A stretch of 64,000 bases of DNA, from assembly GCA_026874595.1 (NCBI GenBank), contig CM049322.1, positions 28,767,340 to 28,831,339 of the forward strand. Reading direction: 5' to 3'. A program made the translations under genes and the position numbers. The notes beneath the pieces were generated by a model. That model had not been told where the DNA came from. It saw nothing but the letters and a program-made list of their open reading frames with translations, and searched no databases. This document shows positions 48,601 to 56,090 of the stretch, one piece after another. Origin of the DNA: Sipunculus nudus (Eukaryota > Annelida > Sipuncula > Golfingiida > Sipunculidae). Numbering within the stretch: the stretch's first letter is position 1; each line of letters begins with the position of its first letter.

Positions 48601-48903
48601 GTGCTAAATCTATTGATGTGTTCACCACTATTAAACAAATACCTGTGCACCATATAAAGTAGCAAATTAGGTAATGTAATATATATATATATATATTAAC
48701 AATGTGCTCACATGTTGTGAACACATTTCAAGTACTCATATGAACGTTGAACCATATTTAAATATAAATCACGATAATTAAATACTGAGCCTACCTTTCA
48801 ACCGCTTCTCAATCGCAGATTGCACGGCTCCGGCAAATTTCGTTCTTGCCCACTGACACACAGTATCGATGGTTGAATCAGACGTAATTTCGGTTTCTTC
48901 CAT
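36661..48903 (-). CDS. Five-exon gene for a 481-residue SAM-domain protein of the CACTA element
   Basis: Exons on the minus strand: 48795-48903 (109 bp, start ATG), 45876-45994 (119), 41297-41579 (283), 39674-40299 (626), 36661-36969 (309, TGA). The four introns all have GT-AG ends (2800, 4296, 997 and 2704 bp), and phases 1, 0, 1, 0 match, giving 1446 bp without a stop. Exons 1-2 (residues 1-76) form a SAM-like domain (CQWARTKF, then NFIDGEAFLSLKFEDVK, then LQKAFLRIL). Exon 3 is proline-rich, then helical. Exon 4 has basic NLS-like runs (RNRRKEKMKK, PAKKPKLL), a Glu-rich stretch and RGRKRKKE. Exon 5 has WYYILNLTYP, similar to SAMD3-like proteins as I recall them. The likely role is a DNA-binding or regulatory partner of the transposase, comparable to TnpA; this is inferred. 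Exons 1-2 probably share their promoter with the transposase transcript. Confidence 0.85.
37340..38320 (-). repeat. Inverted array of the 277-bp satellite inside intron 4
   Basis: About 3.5 units of the satellite seen at 24.4-26.65 kb, in the opposite orientation. Landmarks are GGTGCCACCTGCAAC (37541), GACAGGTGGCGCGACCTAC (37685), GGCAGGTGGCGCAACCTAC (37963) and GGTAGGTGGCGCAACCTAC (38233), with periods of about 270-281 bp. It also retains CATCTGCCTTGGGATAAAATC. More diverged than the 24-26 kb array. Short plus-strand ORFs here are shadows. Confidence 0.88.
41909..42241 (-). CDS. Possible additional exon within intron 2, uncertain
   Basis: An open stretch on the minus strand with an acceptor-like site (TTTTTGTCTACAG) at about 42193, after which about 93 codons read KLGKRVFIIHDASIGARA and onward to a TAA at 41909. 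It lies between the transposase ORF and exon 3 of the SAM gene. It might be an alternative 3' exon of either transcript, or chance. I recognise no domain and see no donor that would join it in phase to exon 3. Confidence 0.25.
   Translation of the reverse strand: MFAERILFSQGLYFCLQKLGKRVFIIHDASIGARATVLHVTVKYDMLISRQLRERTHAMQTILPRNCRISTQITKMLGQDFITLLDNFSRALCPMDPMLAKSMFTINICY
43080..43400 (+). repeat. Dispersed repeat with GGACAGACA-type tail, copy 2
   Basis: Shares ATCAGGCAGTCTTGAAGAG with copy 1 and the tail GGATGGACAGACAGATGGAC, CAAAGGGTCATTGCTATAG and CTCAGATCACATATGGTCAA CTGAG. It sits just downstream of the transposase stop codon, in the opposite orientation to the gene. Confidence 0.55.
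43450..45846 (-). CDS. CACTA/EnSpm-like transposase, 798 residues, two C2H2 fingers
   Basis: An uninterrupted ORF, the longest credible one in the window. Residues 7-28 (C-X2-C-X12-H-X4-H) and 38-59 (same spacing) are C2H2 zinc fingers, probably for DNA recognition. The central region has motifs I associate with a metazoan Tnp2/EnSpm-type family: YYDDLEIANPVG (266-277), FSGDNLALHTIGGFK (356-370), HRICMSCY (377-384), LHDPMHIFFEGI (451-462) and MRFEGKNQIFKRKK (616-629). Candidate catalytic acids are D268/D269, D359, D453 and E460 or E619; assignment needs alignment. The ATG lies 6 bp inside a predicted acceptor-defined exon (TTATCCTTTCAG, exon start 45852), so a 5' untranslated exon, possibly the SAM gene's exon 1, may be spliced to it. 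The whole ORF sits in intron 2 of the SAM gene, only 30 bp past the exon 2 donor. Confidence 0.88.
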   Translation of the reverse strand: MEPLFQCTLCPCQFTLKPLLSHHIIERHKAHPYFNVSCVECGASYKNYNSFRKHVKRNHSSVQDPSSNIEQVDSDVLENVRLTDDQLADQLATTSLLGLLLLKLKAHYNLCQAGLQEVVSSCSDLVQQVVKETCETIQESDEISEAHISNICSKISGEMIAPLNSEWQQQKYFRETLNLLEPIELTVGTRMKWNKKNRRMVKVKAQGYVVPFLDNLRSLLKIPEVRECIKPIENYKSRDDKMRDIYDGDSFSVTREKECQLWIGAYYDDLEIANPVGVHTKKHKIGVFYWQLLNIPQQYRSKLHCIQLVGLAKTKDIKSFGINDILSDFTGGLKELYSNGINVDGLGVLYGKLLTFSGDNLALHTIGGFKAGVGLSHRICMSCYASKDQITNLIVHDDCTLRHLERHTQECEILAEALTPQARQYWSKEYGVNTRSVLMGLPEFDITKCLLHDPMHIFFEGISMYIIKELLKDCIQKHFFSLADLNNALEKVNESGSVPMKPNQVDQMSLKSAKLRQTASQMQYFSHLLPLFIGNFVPKDYTRWQHFIVLLKIQTLVTSPVADVITVNLLKQLVAEFISQVPVLYPDYATIPKIHYMVHLPEQLQKFGPLRAHWCMRFEGKNQIFKRKKYRNFKNIPKTLAYCHQQWMCLHQFENPSFLNPSPVTSMGKYVPLPDYIRNIPDAQAEQWFLSSCVRTSGVTYKTGSVVVIWSEGADHCIFTQISEIYVSSLTKKVVMYWKRHKCSTYIESKNVYNVSFNGGEGITIDPGQLDVPWPALCFHTDEEYHTVVIISAPYVEP
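46800..47480 (+). repeat. Three tandem ~240-270-bp units in intron 1
   Basis: CTGAGGTGTGTGATG recurs at about 46833, 47105 and 47347. Each time it is followed by a (C/A)CCTAGTTGTGGCTC or ACCCAGTTGTGGCTCT segment, GGGCCTACATCC, and runs of ACTTGTACTTGG-like words. The last unit decays into degenerate GTACTTG repeats up to about 47930. ORFs on both strands here follow the repeat and are not genes. Confidence 0.8.
48195..48285 (+). mobile_element. Possible tRNA-derived SINE relic
   Basis: ATGGTACAGTTACTAA resembles an A box and CAGGTTTGAATCCTAC contains a canonical B box (GGTTYGANNCC) at suitable spacing. No acceptor stem and no clear tail, so a relic or coincidence. It lies inside intron 1 of the CACTA SAM gene. 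Confidence 0.3.
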
Positions 48904-49011
48904 GACTTTGTGAGGCAGCAGAACATTAAAAAACAGTTGCAGCGTTCCGTCAGAACATTTTCTTCCTTCCGAGACTTCTCCCGCCCGTTATTGAAAAGGA
49001 CAAATATAACG
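48904..49011 (-). promoter_or_regulatory. Candidate promoter and 5' UTR of the CACTA genes
   Basis: On the minus strand a TTATATTT word (49002-49009) in a GGGCG-rich context lies about 100 bp upstream of the ATG at 48903, just inside the right subterminal array. It is the only TATA-like element between the array and exon 1. Position and context only; no transcript evidence. Confidence 0.45.
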
Positions 49012-49224
49012 CCCGTTGTGACTTATGTCGCACCAGAAAACGCTTGTAAAACACGTTTGAGACGTGTGTACTTCTTGTAAACACGTTTCTGGTGTTTCGA
49101 TCACGGAAAATTTTCATGAGCTGAGTTCCAGGTGTTTCGAAACATGTCTATTGTTCAAACGTGTTTCTATATGAAACACCACCATGGATTTTAAAACACT
49201 TGCGAAACGGCACTTTTTAGAGTG
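49012..49224. repeat. Right terminal/subterminal region of the CACTA element
   Basis: Contains AAACACGTTTGAGACGTG, AAACACGTTTCTGGTGTTTC, GGTGTTTCGAAACATGTC, AAACGTGTTTC and TTTTAAAACACTTGCG before the GAGTG end. The words match those of the left subterminal region (for example TTCGAAACATGTCT at about 32779 and TTCGAAACATGTCTA at about 49136). Confidence 0.8.
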
Positions 49225-49626
49225 TAAACTTTATAGCGTTGATTAGCACCATTTCAAGAAATGTCACGTATAGTTTTTATTCGCTGCTGGTTGCAAAACG
49301 CTTGCATATGTTGTCTCAACCGGCATCCCCCCCTACAACCCCCCCCCCCCCCAAAAAAAAATGCCCGTCCCCTCCATGTTTTGGTCTCAGAGTCCGAAAA
49401 CGATTCATTTTTTGGTGTCGCCTTACTGACTGGAACCAGCAGTCTCTTCAAGATGTCCCTTTACAAGATAAACACTGTTCAATATTTAAACAGCAGCTCC
49501 CTGATTTCCTCCAAGGCACTATGCAATTTCCGTGTTATAACACAAAAGCTGGCCCGTATTTAAGTAAGCGGCGAATATTCTGTTTCTAGTCAGACCAGTC
49601 ATTCAAATCCAAACTATGAATCAGTA

Positions 49627-49662
<36 letters not shown>

Positions 49663-50863
49663 TTAATAATAATTTAATAATAATTTAATAATAATAATAA
49701 AAGTAATAATAATAATAATAATAATAAATAATAATAATAATAATAATAATTATTATTATTATAATCATCATCATTTATAAAGGAAAAGTACATAACGTTA
49801 TTTCTATGCCCTGTTGCTTTTGCGTGGGATATGAAGGCACAGGGCCTGTGCAGCGTGAAAAGTGAGACAAGATAATTAAGGCAGGCTGTGAATAACCTTA
49901 TATACCAGGACCAAGATCTCGTATATAATTCCTGCACTTAAAGGTAGCCATTGGAGACTGTTGAACACTGGAAATAAATGTTCATGCCGTCTCACTCCTG
50001 TGATTTTTTTTGTAGCGCAGCAGAATTTGATTATAGAAACTTGAAACTTGAAACGTTTTATTTGATTAAACGCCTACCCCTCAGAAAACAACCTTCCCGT
50101 AGATATACTGAGTCGGAAGTCGGAGAATGGAAGCCCGTTTTTTTACCGTCTTAGGTTCATTAGGGAAGGGTTTAATGAGTCAAAACAAAAACGAGAGAAA
50201 GTGAAAGTAAAACGTATTTATTAATTGAAAAGAGTGTTTAATGTTAAATATGTAGTTCTTGATTATGATAATAGCCAATATATACACAAACCGAAATAGA
50301 AAACGTTCCAAATATCACAGTATGAATGAAGTATATGAAAGTTACCCGTAAAGTCACCAAATTACAAATTAAAAAGTAGGCTTATATACAAGTTTACTGT
50401 CAATTTACACACATATATAAAACAAATCAAAGTAGAAAGTGTTTTCTACTTCGTGTTTTCTACTTCTAATCTCTAACTAATGTTAACTAACGTTAATGTT
50501 CTAACTAATGACAGAGCGTACATAAAGAAGCAAGAATACACACACAATGCCAAAATCTTAAAGAAACGGTAATTTATGAATATTTCCACATATACACATC
50601 AAATATCGTTAATGTTTTAACTAATGACAGAGCGTACGTAAAAAAGCAATGGTATAAGAACTCTTCTCTAATGGGATTAATATGTATACAAAATTCATAT
50701 ATATACAAAGCCAAAATCATAAAGAAACTGTAATTTACGACTATTAGGAACGGTAATTTATGACTATTTCCACATATATACATAAAAGATATGAAGTATT
50801 CCAAAGGCCATAGAGCCTACATCAATTAAGCACACATCAAAGTTCCACTGTGTACGCTACATT
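49225..50863. other. Gene-free stretch with poly(C) and (AAT)n tracts
   Basis: A C-rich run at about 49338-49352, (AAT)n at about 49628-49768, and two related ~90-bp segments near 50490-50600 and 50600-50760 (ACTAATGACAGAGCGTAC in both, each followed by AAGAAAC(G/T)GTAATTTA). ORFs here are microsatellite or low-complexity translations. Confidence 0.55.
49628..49768. repeat. (AAT)n trinucleotide microsatellite
   Basis: Runs of ATAATA with a few AATTTAAT interruptions, ending with the complementary TTATTATTAT stretch. The minus-strand ORF of tyrosine and leucine repeats is an artefact. Confidence 0.9.
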
Positions 50864-51149
50864 TCAAACTCTGGTGAAATATGCAGGTGGGTTGTACACG
50901 TCGGCCACCTCCTTGACCAGTTCTCCCACGGACAGGTCGCCATCCACATATCTGTCCCACAGACCGAAGTGCTTTCCTTGTAGGGCCCGGGTACTCTGGC
51001 GCTGCTGTCTCTTCAGTTTCCCGTCGGACATGAGCTTATGTTGAACGGTCACCCCCTTGGCCTCGGAATGGAGAAGAGGAACAAGCACGTGAGGTTTAGT
51101 TCCCCGTGCGTGGAGCCCATCCGGCTGTTCATGCGGTTGTGCCACCCTG
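50864..51149 (-). CDS. Probable terminal exon of a host gene, identity unknown
   Basis: On the minus strand a good acceptor (TTTATCTTTATTATTATCAG) ends at about 51150, and an open frame runs to a TGA at 50864-50866, about 93 codons. The stretch is strikingly GC-rich for its surroundings, and codon third positions are mostly G or C (CTG, GTG, AAG, GAC, TAC), the pattern of a true exon. The peptide has a basic helix-like part (KLKRQQRQSTRALQGKHFG) then GLWDRYVDGDLSVGELVKEV and ends in YFTRV. LWDR plus an acidic helix vaguely recalls ubiquitin-E1-type C-terminal regions, but I would not name it. No partner exon is recognised upstream, and plus-strand ORFs over it are shadows. Confidence 0.5.
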
Positions 51150-51286
51150 ATAATAATAAAGATAAAAATAAGATAAAAAGTGTTTTTACCAAATGCAGAT
51201 GTATTATCTCTCGGAACAAACCATGTATACTATGAAAAATGTTGAATATCGTAGCCTGCATGGCCTGTTTTTGTAGGTATATATAT

Positions 51287-51485
51287 CAGGGGCGGATCTA
51301 GGATTTTGGCAAGGGAGGGGTTTATGGTTACACCAAGGGACTAATTATACCCTTTAAAAGGTCCACAAAACCTGACGGAGGGGTTTAGCCTTAAAAAACT
51401 GGGGGAAAACACTGCAAAAAAGGGTAACTTTCTCTCGCGACGGGGGGATTTAAACCCCCTAAACCCCCCTCTGGATCCGCCACTG
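51287..51485. mobile_element. 199-bp hAT-like MITE
   Basis: The left end is CAGGGGCGGATCTAGG; the right end read on the other strand is CAGTGGCGGATCCAGA, so about 15-bp TIRs of the widespread CAGNGGCGGATC type. Flanks ATATATAT and TAAATATA are compatible with a decayed 8-bp duplication, but the flank is low complexity. No coding capacity. A truncated relative (CAGGGGCGTAGCCAG) lies at about 27452. Confidence 0.8.
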
Positions 51486-51503
51486 TAAATATATATATAT
51501 TTC

Positions 51504-51726
51504 GATTTCTCCCTCCTCTTTTCTTTCGTTCATTCAGCCATTCTGTCCACCTGGCTTGTTAATGACTTTATGGTTAGTTGATTATTGATATGCTCAATCA
51601 GGGGTTTACCGAACTTACTATGCAATCAAAGGTTATTGTTATGACGGCAGTAATCACAGCCAACAAGATCACAAAGACGGCAATTTAACTTTGATCAATA
51701 CCGAGATAAACGGATCAATACCGAAA
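51504..51726 (+). repeat. 223-bp duplicated segment, copy 1
   Basis: Aligns without gaps to 52948-53170, with about 11 mismatches in 223 bp by eye. Contains TTCGTTCATTCAGCCATTCT, TCAATCAGGGGTTTACCGAA and twice GATCAATACCGA near its right end. It is preceded by a TA-rich tract, as is the other copy. Confidence 0.85.
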
Positions 51727-52875
51727 TTTATATATATATATGAAAGAAATAACAACTCGGTTCGTTTGAATCTACTATTCCTAATTAATCTATTTATTGT
51801 AAAAGGAAGGAAAAAGGCTGACCACCTCTTTTACAGCATACCGGTGGTGCACATCTGAAAAATGTAATTAATTCCATTGATACCTTGACACAAAACAACT
51901 ACATGCACCCTGGAATAACTAGTCATTAAAAACACATTTACATGAATAATAAAGCTACTAAATTTATCTTGAAATGCCTGTTGGTGTAATGATAAAATAT
52001 ACTGAAGGAATAACCTTACAATTATAACAATGATATGCAAGTGAAATAATGGAAAAGCAGCTACAAATACACCATAAGACATTCCCTGGACACTACACGT
52101 TCTTAGATACATTAATGAAGAACACAGAGAAAACAATAACACTGGGGACTGTCCACCCACGGTAAAACCAGATGCTGTTGGCATACTGTAACCACCAGCC
52201 GACACTACAGCACCCCACTTGCGTCTGACCCGGCCTGACCCCTAGCCCGAGTTTACCCCAGAGCCGATATACCAGGTTTGACTCGCCTAGTGTCTGCCCG
52301 TATATACTATACAGAAGGAAACCTTGTAAATGCTTATCACGCTTTGTGACAAAAGGTAGCCCGCTCCAACTCAGTTTTTGTAGGCAATACATAGATATGA
52401 TTAGTACCAAATATAATATACAATATATGATATAAAAAAAATAAAAGAAACACAACTACCTAAACAGACTGGTTAAATAATATGACCATGCGGCTAACTG
52501 CATGCTTTTATTATATAAGGGGCTGTGGAATAAGTGTCTGACAATTAACCTTACTTTCATGAAATCCCAGTTTAAACTTATAATAAAATAACATTTATGA
52601 TTAAATATGACCTACCAGTGCTCCAGTATGTAACAAAACCTTGATAGTTTGGCTCGCTTATGACAGACGGTTGGTCATGGCGCTCGATCTTAATGCTTGT
52701 AACAGAATGGCCAGCTACTGTAGGAGTCGCTGGCCTTGAAACATGATACATGTTGACATGTCAGCTGGCTGCTATCAAGGCCCTGGACCATATATGATAG
52801 CTGATACAATATGAAGTATTAAACAAACCTACAGAGTACATCAAGTTAATGTTGCTGTGTATTTTGACTTTGTAT

Positions 52876-52942
<67 letters not shown>

Positions 52943-52947
52943 GTTCT
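51727..52947. other. No gene recognised between the duplicated segments
   Basis: Two minus-strand ORFs of about 120 codons (51831-52205 and 52093-52455) overlap in different frames and show no domain or codon bias. (TA)n occupies about 52868-52937. Confidence 0.5.
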
Positions 52948-53170
52948 GATTTCTCCCTCTTCTTTTCTTTCGTTCATTCAGCCATTCTGTCCACCTGGCT
53001 TGTTAATGACTTCATGGTTAGTTGATTATGGATATGCTCAATCAGGGGTTTACCGAACCTACTATGCAATCAAAGGTCATTGTTATGACGGCAGTAATCA
53101 CAGCTAACAAGATCACAAAGACGGCAATTAGACTTTGATCAATACCGAGACAAACGGATCAATACCGAGG
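52948..53170 (+). repeat. 223-bp duplicated segment, copy 2
   Basis: Direct-orientation partner of 51504-51726, about 1.44 kb downstream, about 95% identical, same length. It follows (TA)n at 52868-52937. The flanks beyond both ends are unrelated apart from TA-richness, which suggests a mobile or gene-conversion unit rather than a simple large tandem duplication. Confidence 0.85.
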
Positions 53171-53669
53171 TAAATTTAACGGTGACAATTTCTCATTTTA
53201 TATCAGTTATTTCTTGATTCATTTATATAAATACTACAGCGTATTATAAAAAAATATGAAAACCGATTATATTTGGCTCCTACAACGTTTATTACGTCCA
53301 TTTATTTGGCGTGACCACCACAGGATAATATTTCAGCACCTTTTATTTAACCATCTATAAATCTATAAAGTCATATACAAAGATAATTTTATGATATCAG
53401 GGCTACACGAAGATATGTTTCACAAGAAAGGACGGTCCGTGCCGAGGCCTGGCCGCAATATTTTTTTTGGGGTATGTTAATGCGGCCTTCAGGAAACAGT
53501 TGAAATGAACGAACACATAAGCTTACGAAAAATAATAATTTAAGAGGAGACATAACACCTGGCCATGCATTTTCTATTGTGTGTAAAATACATATAATTT
53601 AATATAATCATATGGATTATTATACAGATATTGTTTCAGAAATAAGCATGGTTTTAATTTTTATATACA

Positions 53670-53721
<52 letters not shown>

Positions 53722-53929
53722 ATGTGCTATATTTTTTATTTTATGGAAAATTTAACTTTAATTGCTTCGTGGCGTTCAACTAGGGCCTACATGCAGGCCA
53801 CCACGACTAAGGAACTTCTCCAATTCGAGTGGCTCATCAAGTGAGGGGATAACAATCCAGAAGAGATAACTACGGGAAGGTTGTTTTCTGAGGGGTTTCG
53901 CGAGGCCAGTATCAGACCCGATGCCCTGG
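53171..53929. other. Gene-free stretch with (TA)n
   Basis: AT-rich DNA with (TA)n at about 53671-53719. Nothing else recognised. Confidence 0.6.
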
Positions 53930-54100
53930 GCCGAGTGTCTCTGGGGGCGGCGACCGGACGGGGCCGAGTGTCGCTGGGTCCTGCTGAATAGGGGCCGAGT
54001 GTCTCTGGGGCCGAGCGTCTCAGGGGCCGAGCGTCTCTGGGGCCGAGAGTCGCTGGGGCCGAGTGTCTCTGGGACAAGTGTCTCTGGGGCCGAGAGTTCC
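53930..54100. repeat. ~18-bp minisatellite
   Basis: About eight units related to GGGGCCGAGTGTCTCTG with variants CGAGCGTCTC and CGAGAGTCGC. It is strongly GC-rich and borders the 3' end of the LINE. Opposed ORFs across it are repeat translations. Confidence 0.85.
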
Positions 54101-54106
54101 TGTATT

Positions 54107-55445
54107 CATTATACATATATATTCAGTGGCGTTGTACACAGCACAGTATATAAAAGAACATTTAAAGAGCATAATAAGACCACAGTAAAACCTACATACA
54201 TATCTGACAAACATATACAAAGTTAAAATAGATTTGTCAGATATTCAAAGTTAAAAGAGTGAATAGAAATTACTAAAATAATTTTTTTTTAAGATTCTTT
54301 TTTAAAGTGTCGCGTGAGGCAGATTGCTTAATATAATCTGGAAGAACGTTCCACAATTTAGGACCAATAGTTCCAAAGCTTCTATCATTAAAAGTCTTTC
54401 TCTTGTTAAAAGGAATAATATACAATGAGTTCAAAGTATTTTCTGAGCGCAGTCTGGGCCTTTTCACCTCAGATGATTTAAGAAGTTCAGTCAAGTACAC
54501 CGGAGCATTGCCAACTGAACAATTGTACACAAATGTTAATATTTTGAAATTTATCTTGGCTTTGATAGGAAGCCAGTGAAGATCAAACAGTGCTTGTTTA
54601 GAACTTTCACGTTTTCTTCGATTTAATACCAGCTTGGCACACATTGACTGAATTCGCTGCATCTTATATATATCACTTTCTGCAATTCCATATAGTATTC
54701 CATTACAATAATCTACATGTGACATAACCAATGACAAACAGAGTATTTCAGCAGCCTCTTTTGTCAGGTATTTTCGTATGCACTTAATCCTGAAGTAATT
54801 CAACATAGCTACACGACATTTCATTTTTACATGTTCTTTAAAGTCTAATACACAATCTAAATACGCCCCCAAATATTTAATACAGTTAACTAAATAAACT
54901 TTGTCACCTGCAATATCAATTTCATTTGTTGTACATTTTTTCAATTGGGCTTTGCTACCCAACAATATAAATTCGGTCTTTTTAGTATTCATTTTGAGCT
55001 TGTTACTGTTCATCCAATCATTTATAGTTACTGCACATTGTTCAAGTTTGTTAACAGCTGCAATTTCCTCAAGTGAAGACGCAGGACTAAAACGTAGGTT
55101 GGCGATGTGATCATCAGCGAACCCGTAGACTGATACGGACGGTGGGATCTCATTGAATAATGTTCCTGCATAGGTCAGGTAGAGCCATGGGCCCAAGCAG
55201 CTCCCTTGCGGGACCGAGCATTCAAGAGCACGCGATGAGGAGTAAGCTGAATGTACATTCACTCGGCATCGGCGCGGCCTGAGATACGAGTCGACCCATT
55301 TCAGTGCTGTACCTTGTACTCCATACTGTCTATGAAGCACATCCAGAAGAATATCGTGGTCGACTGTATCAAAGGCGGCGCTTAGGTCAATTGCAATAAG
55401 AGCAGTGATTATAGGAATTCGATTATTCGTCTCCTCTGAGAACAT
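54107..55445 (-). mobile_element. 5'-truncated LINE (non-LTR retrotransposon)
   Basis: Comprises the RT-encoding ORF plus about 165 bp of 3' untranslated sequence ending in a short-repeat tail (AACGCCACTGAATATATATG). The endonuclease and first RT blocks are missing, as expected from incomplete reverse transcription. Confidence 0.8.
54273..55445 (-). CDS. LINE reverse transcriptase, C-terminal 390 codons
   Basis: Open from about 55445 to the stop at 54273. RT block A is IAIDLSAAFDTVDHDILL (residues 18-35, catalytic D20), block B SVPQGSCLGP (77-86), and the block C box is GFADDH (108-113, catalytic DD). Thumb motifs WMNSNKLKMNTKKTEF, IKYLGAYLD and LHWLPIKAKINFK follow. This wording fits the CR1/L2/Rex-like assemblage; the clade is not resolved. 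A full ORF2 would be 900-1000 residues with an upstream APE endonuclease, so more than half is missing. The remaining frame is intact over 390 codons, which implies a fairly recent insertion. The first methionine is a chance start inside the truncated frame. The plus-strand ORF at 54901-55110 is a shadow. Confidence 0.88.
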   Translation of the reverse strand: MFSEETNNRIPIITALIAIDLSAAFDTVDHDILLDVLHRQYGVQGTALKWVDSYLRPRRCRVNVHSAYSSSRALECSVPQGSCLGPWLYLTYAGTLFNEIPPSVSVYGFADDHIANLRFSPASSLEEIAAVNKLEQCAVTINDWMNSNKLKMNTKKTEFILLGSKAQLKKCTTNEIDIAGDKVYLVNCIKYLGAYLDCVLDFKEHVKMKCRVAMLNYFRIKCIRKYLTKEAAEILCLSLVMSHVDYCNGILYGIAESDIYKMQRIQSMCAKLVLNRRKRESSKQALFDLHWLPIKAKINFKILTFVYNCSVGNAPVYLTELLKSSEVKRPRLRSENTLNSLYIIPFNKRKTFNDRSFGTIGPKLWNVLPDYIKQSASRDTLKKNLKKKLF

Positions 55446-55569
55446 TTATGGTGAAAAGGATTCATTTCAATTAGGATTGATTTAATATAGAGTCAAATCT
55501 TTACGTTTATTATTTTTTATTTATCAATTTACATGTACTTCCAGGATCTCGCAAACGATGGTGTTAATT

Positions 55570-56090
55570 AAAGCGGCAATACATTAGAGCGCCTATATAA
55601 CACATTTGTGATGTTTTGCTGCATGACCGACTGGGGGAGGGTGTTTATCATTATATTGTGTTATCTTGTTATTGTGTCGTGCTGGTATAAGACTTTAATG
55701 ATGACAAATTGTCAATTTAGACAGCGCATACAGGAATTTTTCTGATAATCCTGCAAGTATTTGACGTGTGTTATAAGTTAATTTATTAAATATACCGCAA
55801 GTATAACATTTGTTAATGATGTAAGCGTCTACTAGGTTAAGTTGTTATAAAACCTATGCGGAATTTAACCAGGCGCGGCTGCATCTGCGTTATGGTATGT
55901 TAGGGTGCGACATTTAACTTCTTTAGACGTGTGGGTGCGTTCAGGTATATAAGGAATGATTGACAGATAAACGTGAGCTCATTGCGTGCTGCTTACATCT
56001 GCTTCTACTGCCGTATCCTTATTGATTTGTCAATAAAAGATTAAAATCTCCTTCCTCACCCTGTGTCAATCCAGATCATTACGCCAACAT
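55570..56090 (+). mobile_element. Possible solo LTR or LTR 3' part
   Basis: Shows the order expected of an LTR: a TATATAAGG box at about 55946, a transcribed region with GTGAGCTCATTGCGTGC, a polyadenylation signal CAATAAAAG at about 56031, and an end ...ACGCCAACA at 56090. The 5' boundary and target duplication could not be found. It could alternatively be the promoter of an unrelated Pol II unit. Confidence 0.3.

Larger units (their letters stand above)
32714..49224 (-). mobile_element. Complete CACTA/EnSpm-type DNA transposon, 16,511 bp, two genes
   Basis: The left end is CACTGTAAAAGCTGAGGACA; the right end read on the minus strand is CACTCTAAAAAGTGCCGTTT. Both then carry GTTTCGC and GTTTTAA, giving imperfect TIRs that start with the CACT hallmark. 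TA lies immediately outside both ends (32712-32713 and 49225-49226), a 2-bp target duplication as seen in some EnSpm elements; a 3-bp version would be imperfect (TTA/TAA). Both ends carry subterminal arrays of ACATGT-like words. Inside, on the minus strand, are a 798-codon transposase ORF and a five-exon SAM-domain gene whose introns contain that ORF and several older repeats. All coding frames are open, which suggests recent activity. The superfamily call rests on TIRs, subterminal repeats and transposase motifs; a database search has not been done. Confidence 0.85.

Noticed and set aside
51831-52455. Two overlapping ~120-codon minus-strand ORFs
   Set aside because: No domain, no codon bias, different frames; probably chance.
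53787-54226. Opposed ORFs of about 100 codons
   Set aside because: They translate the 18-bp GC-rich minisatellite and LINE 3' end.
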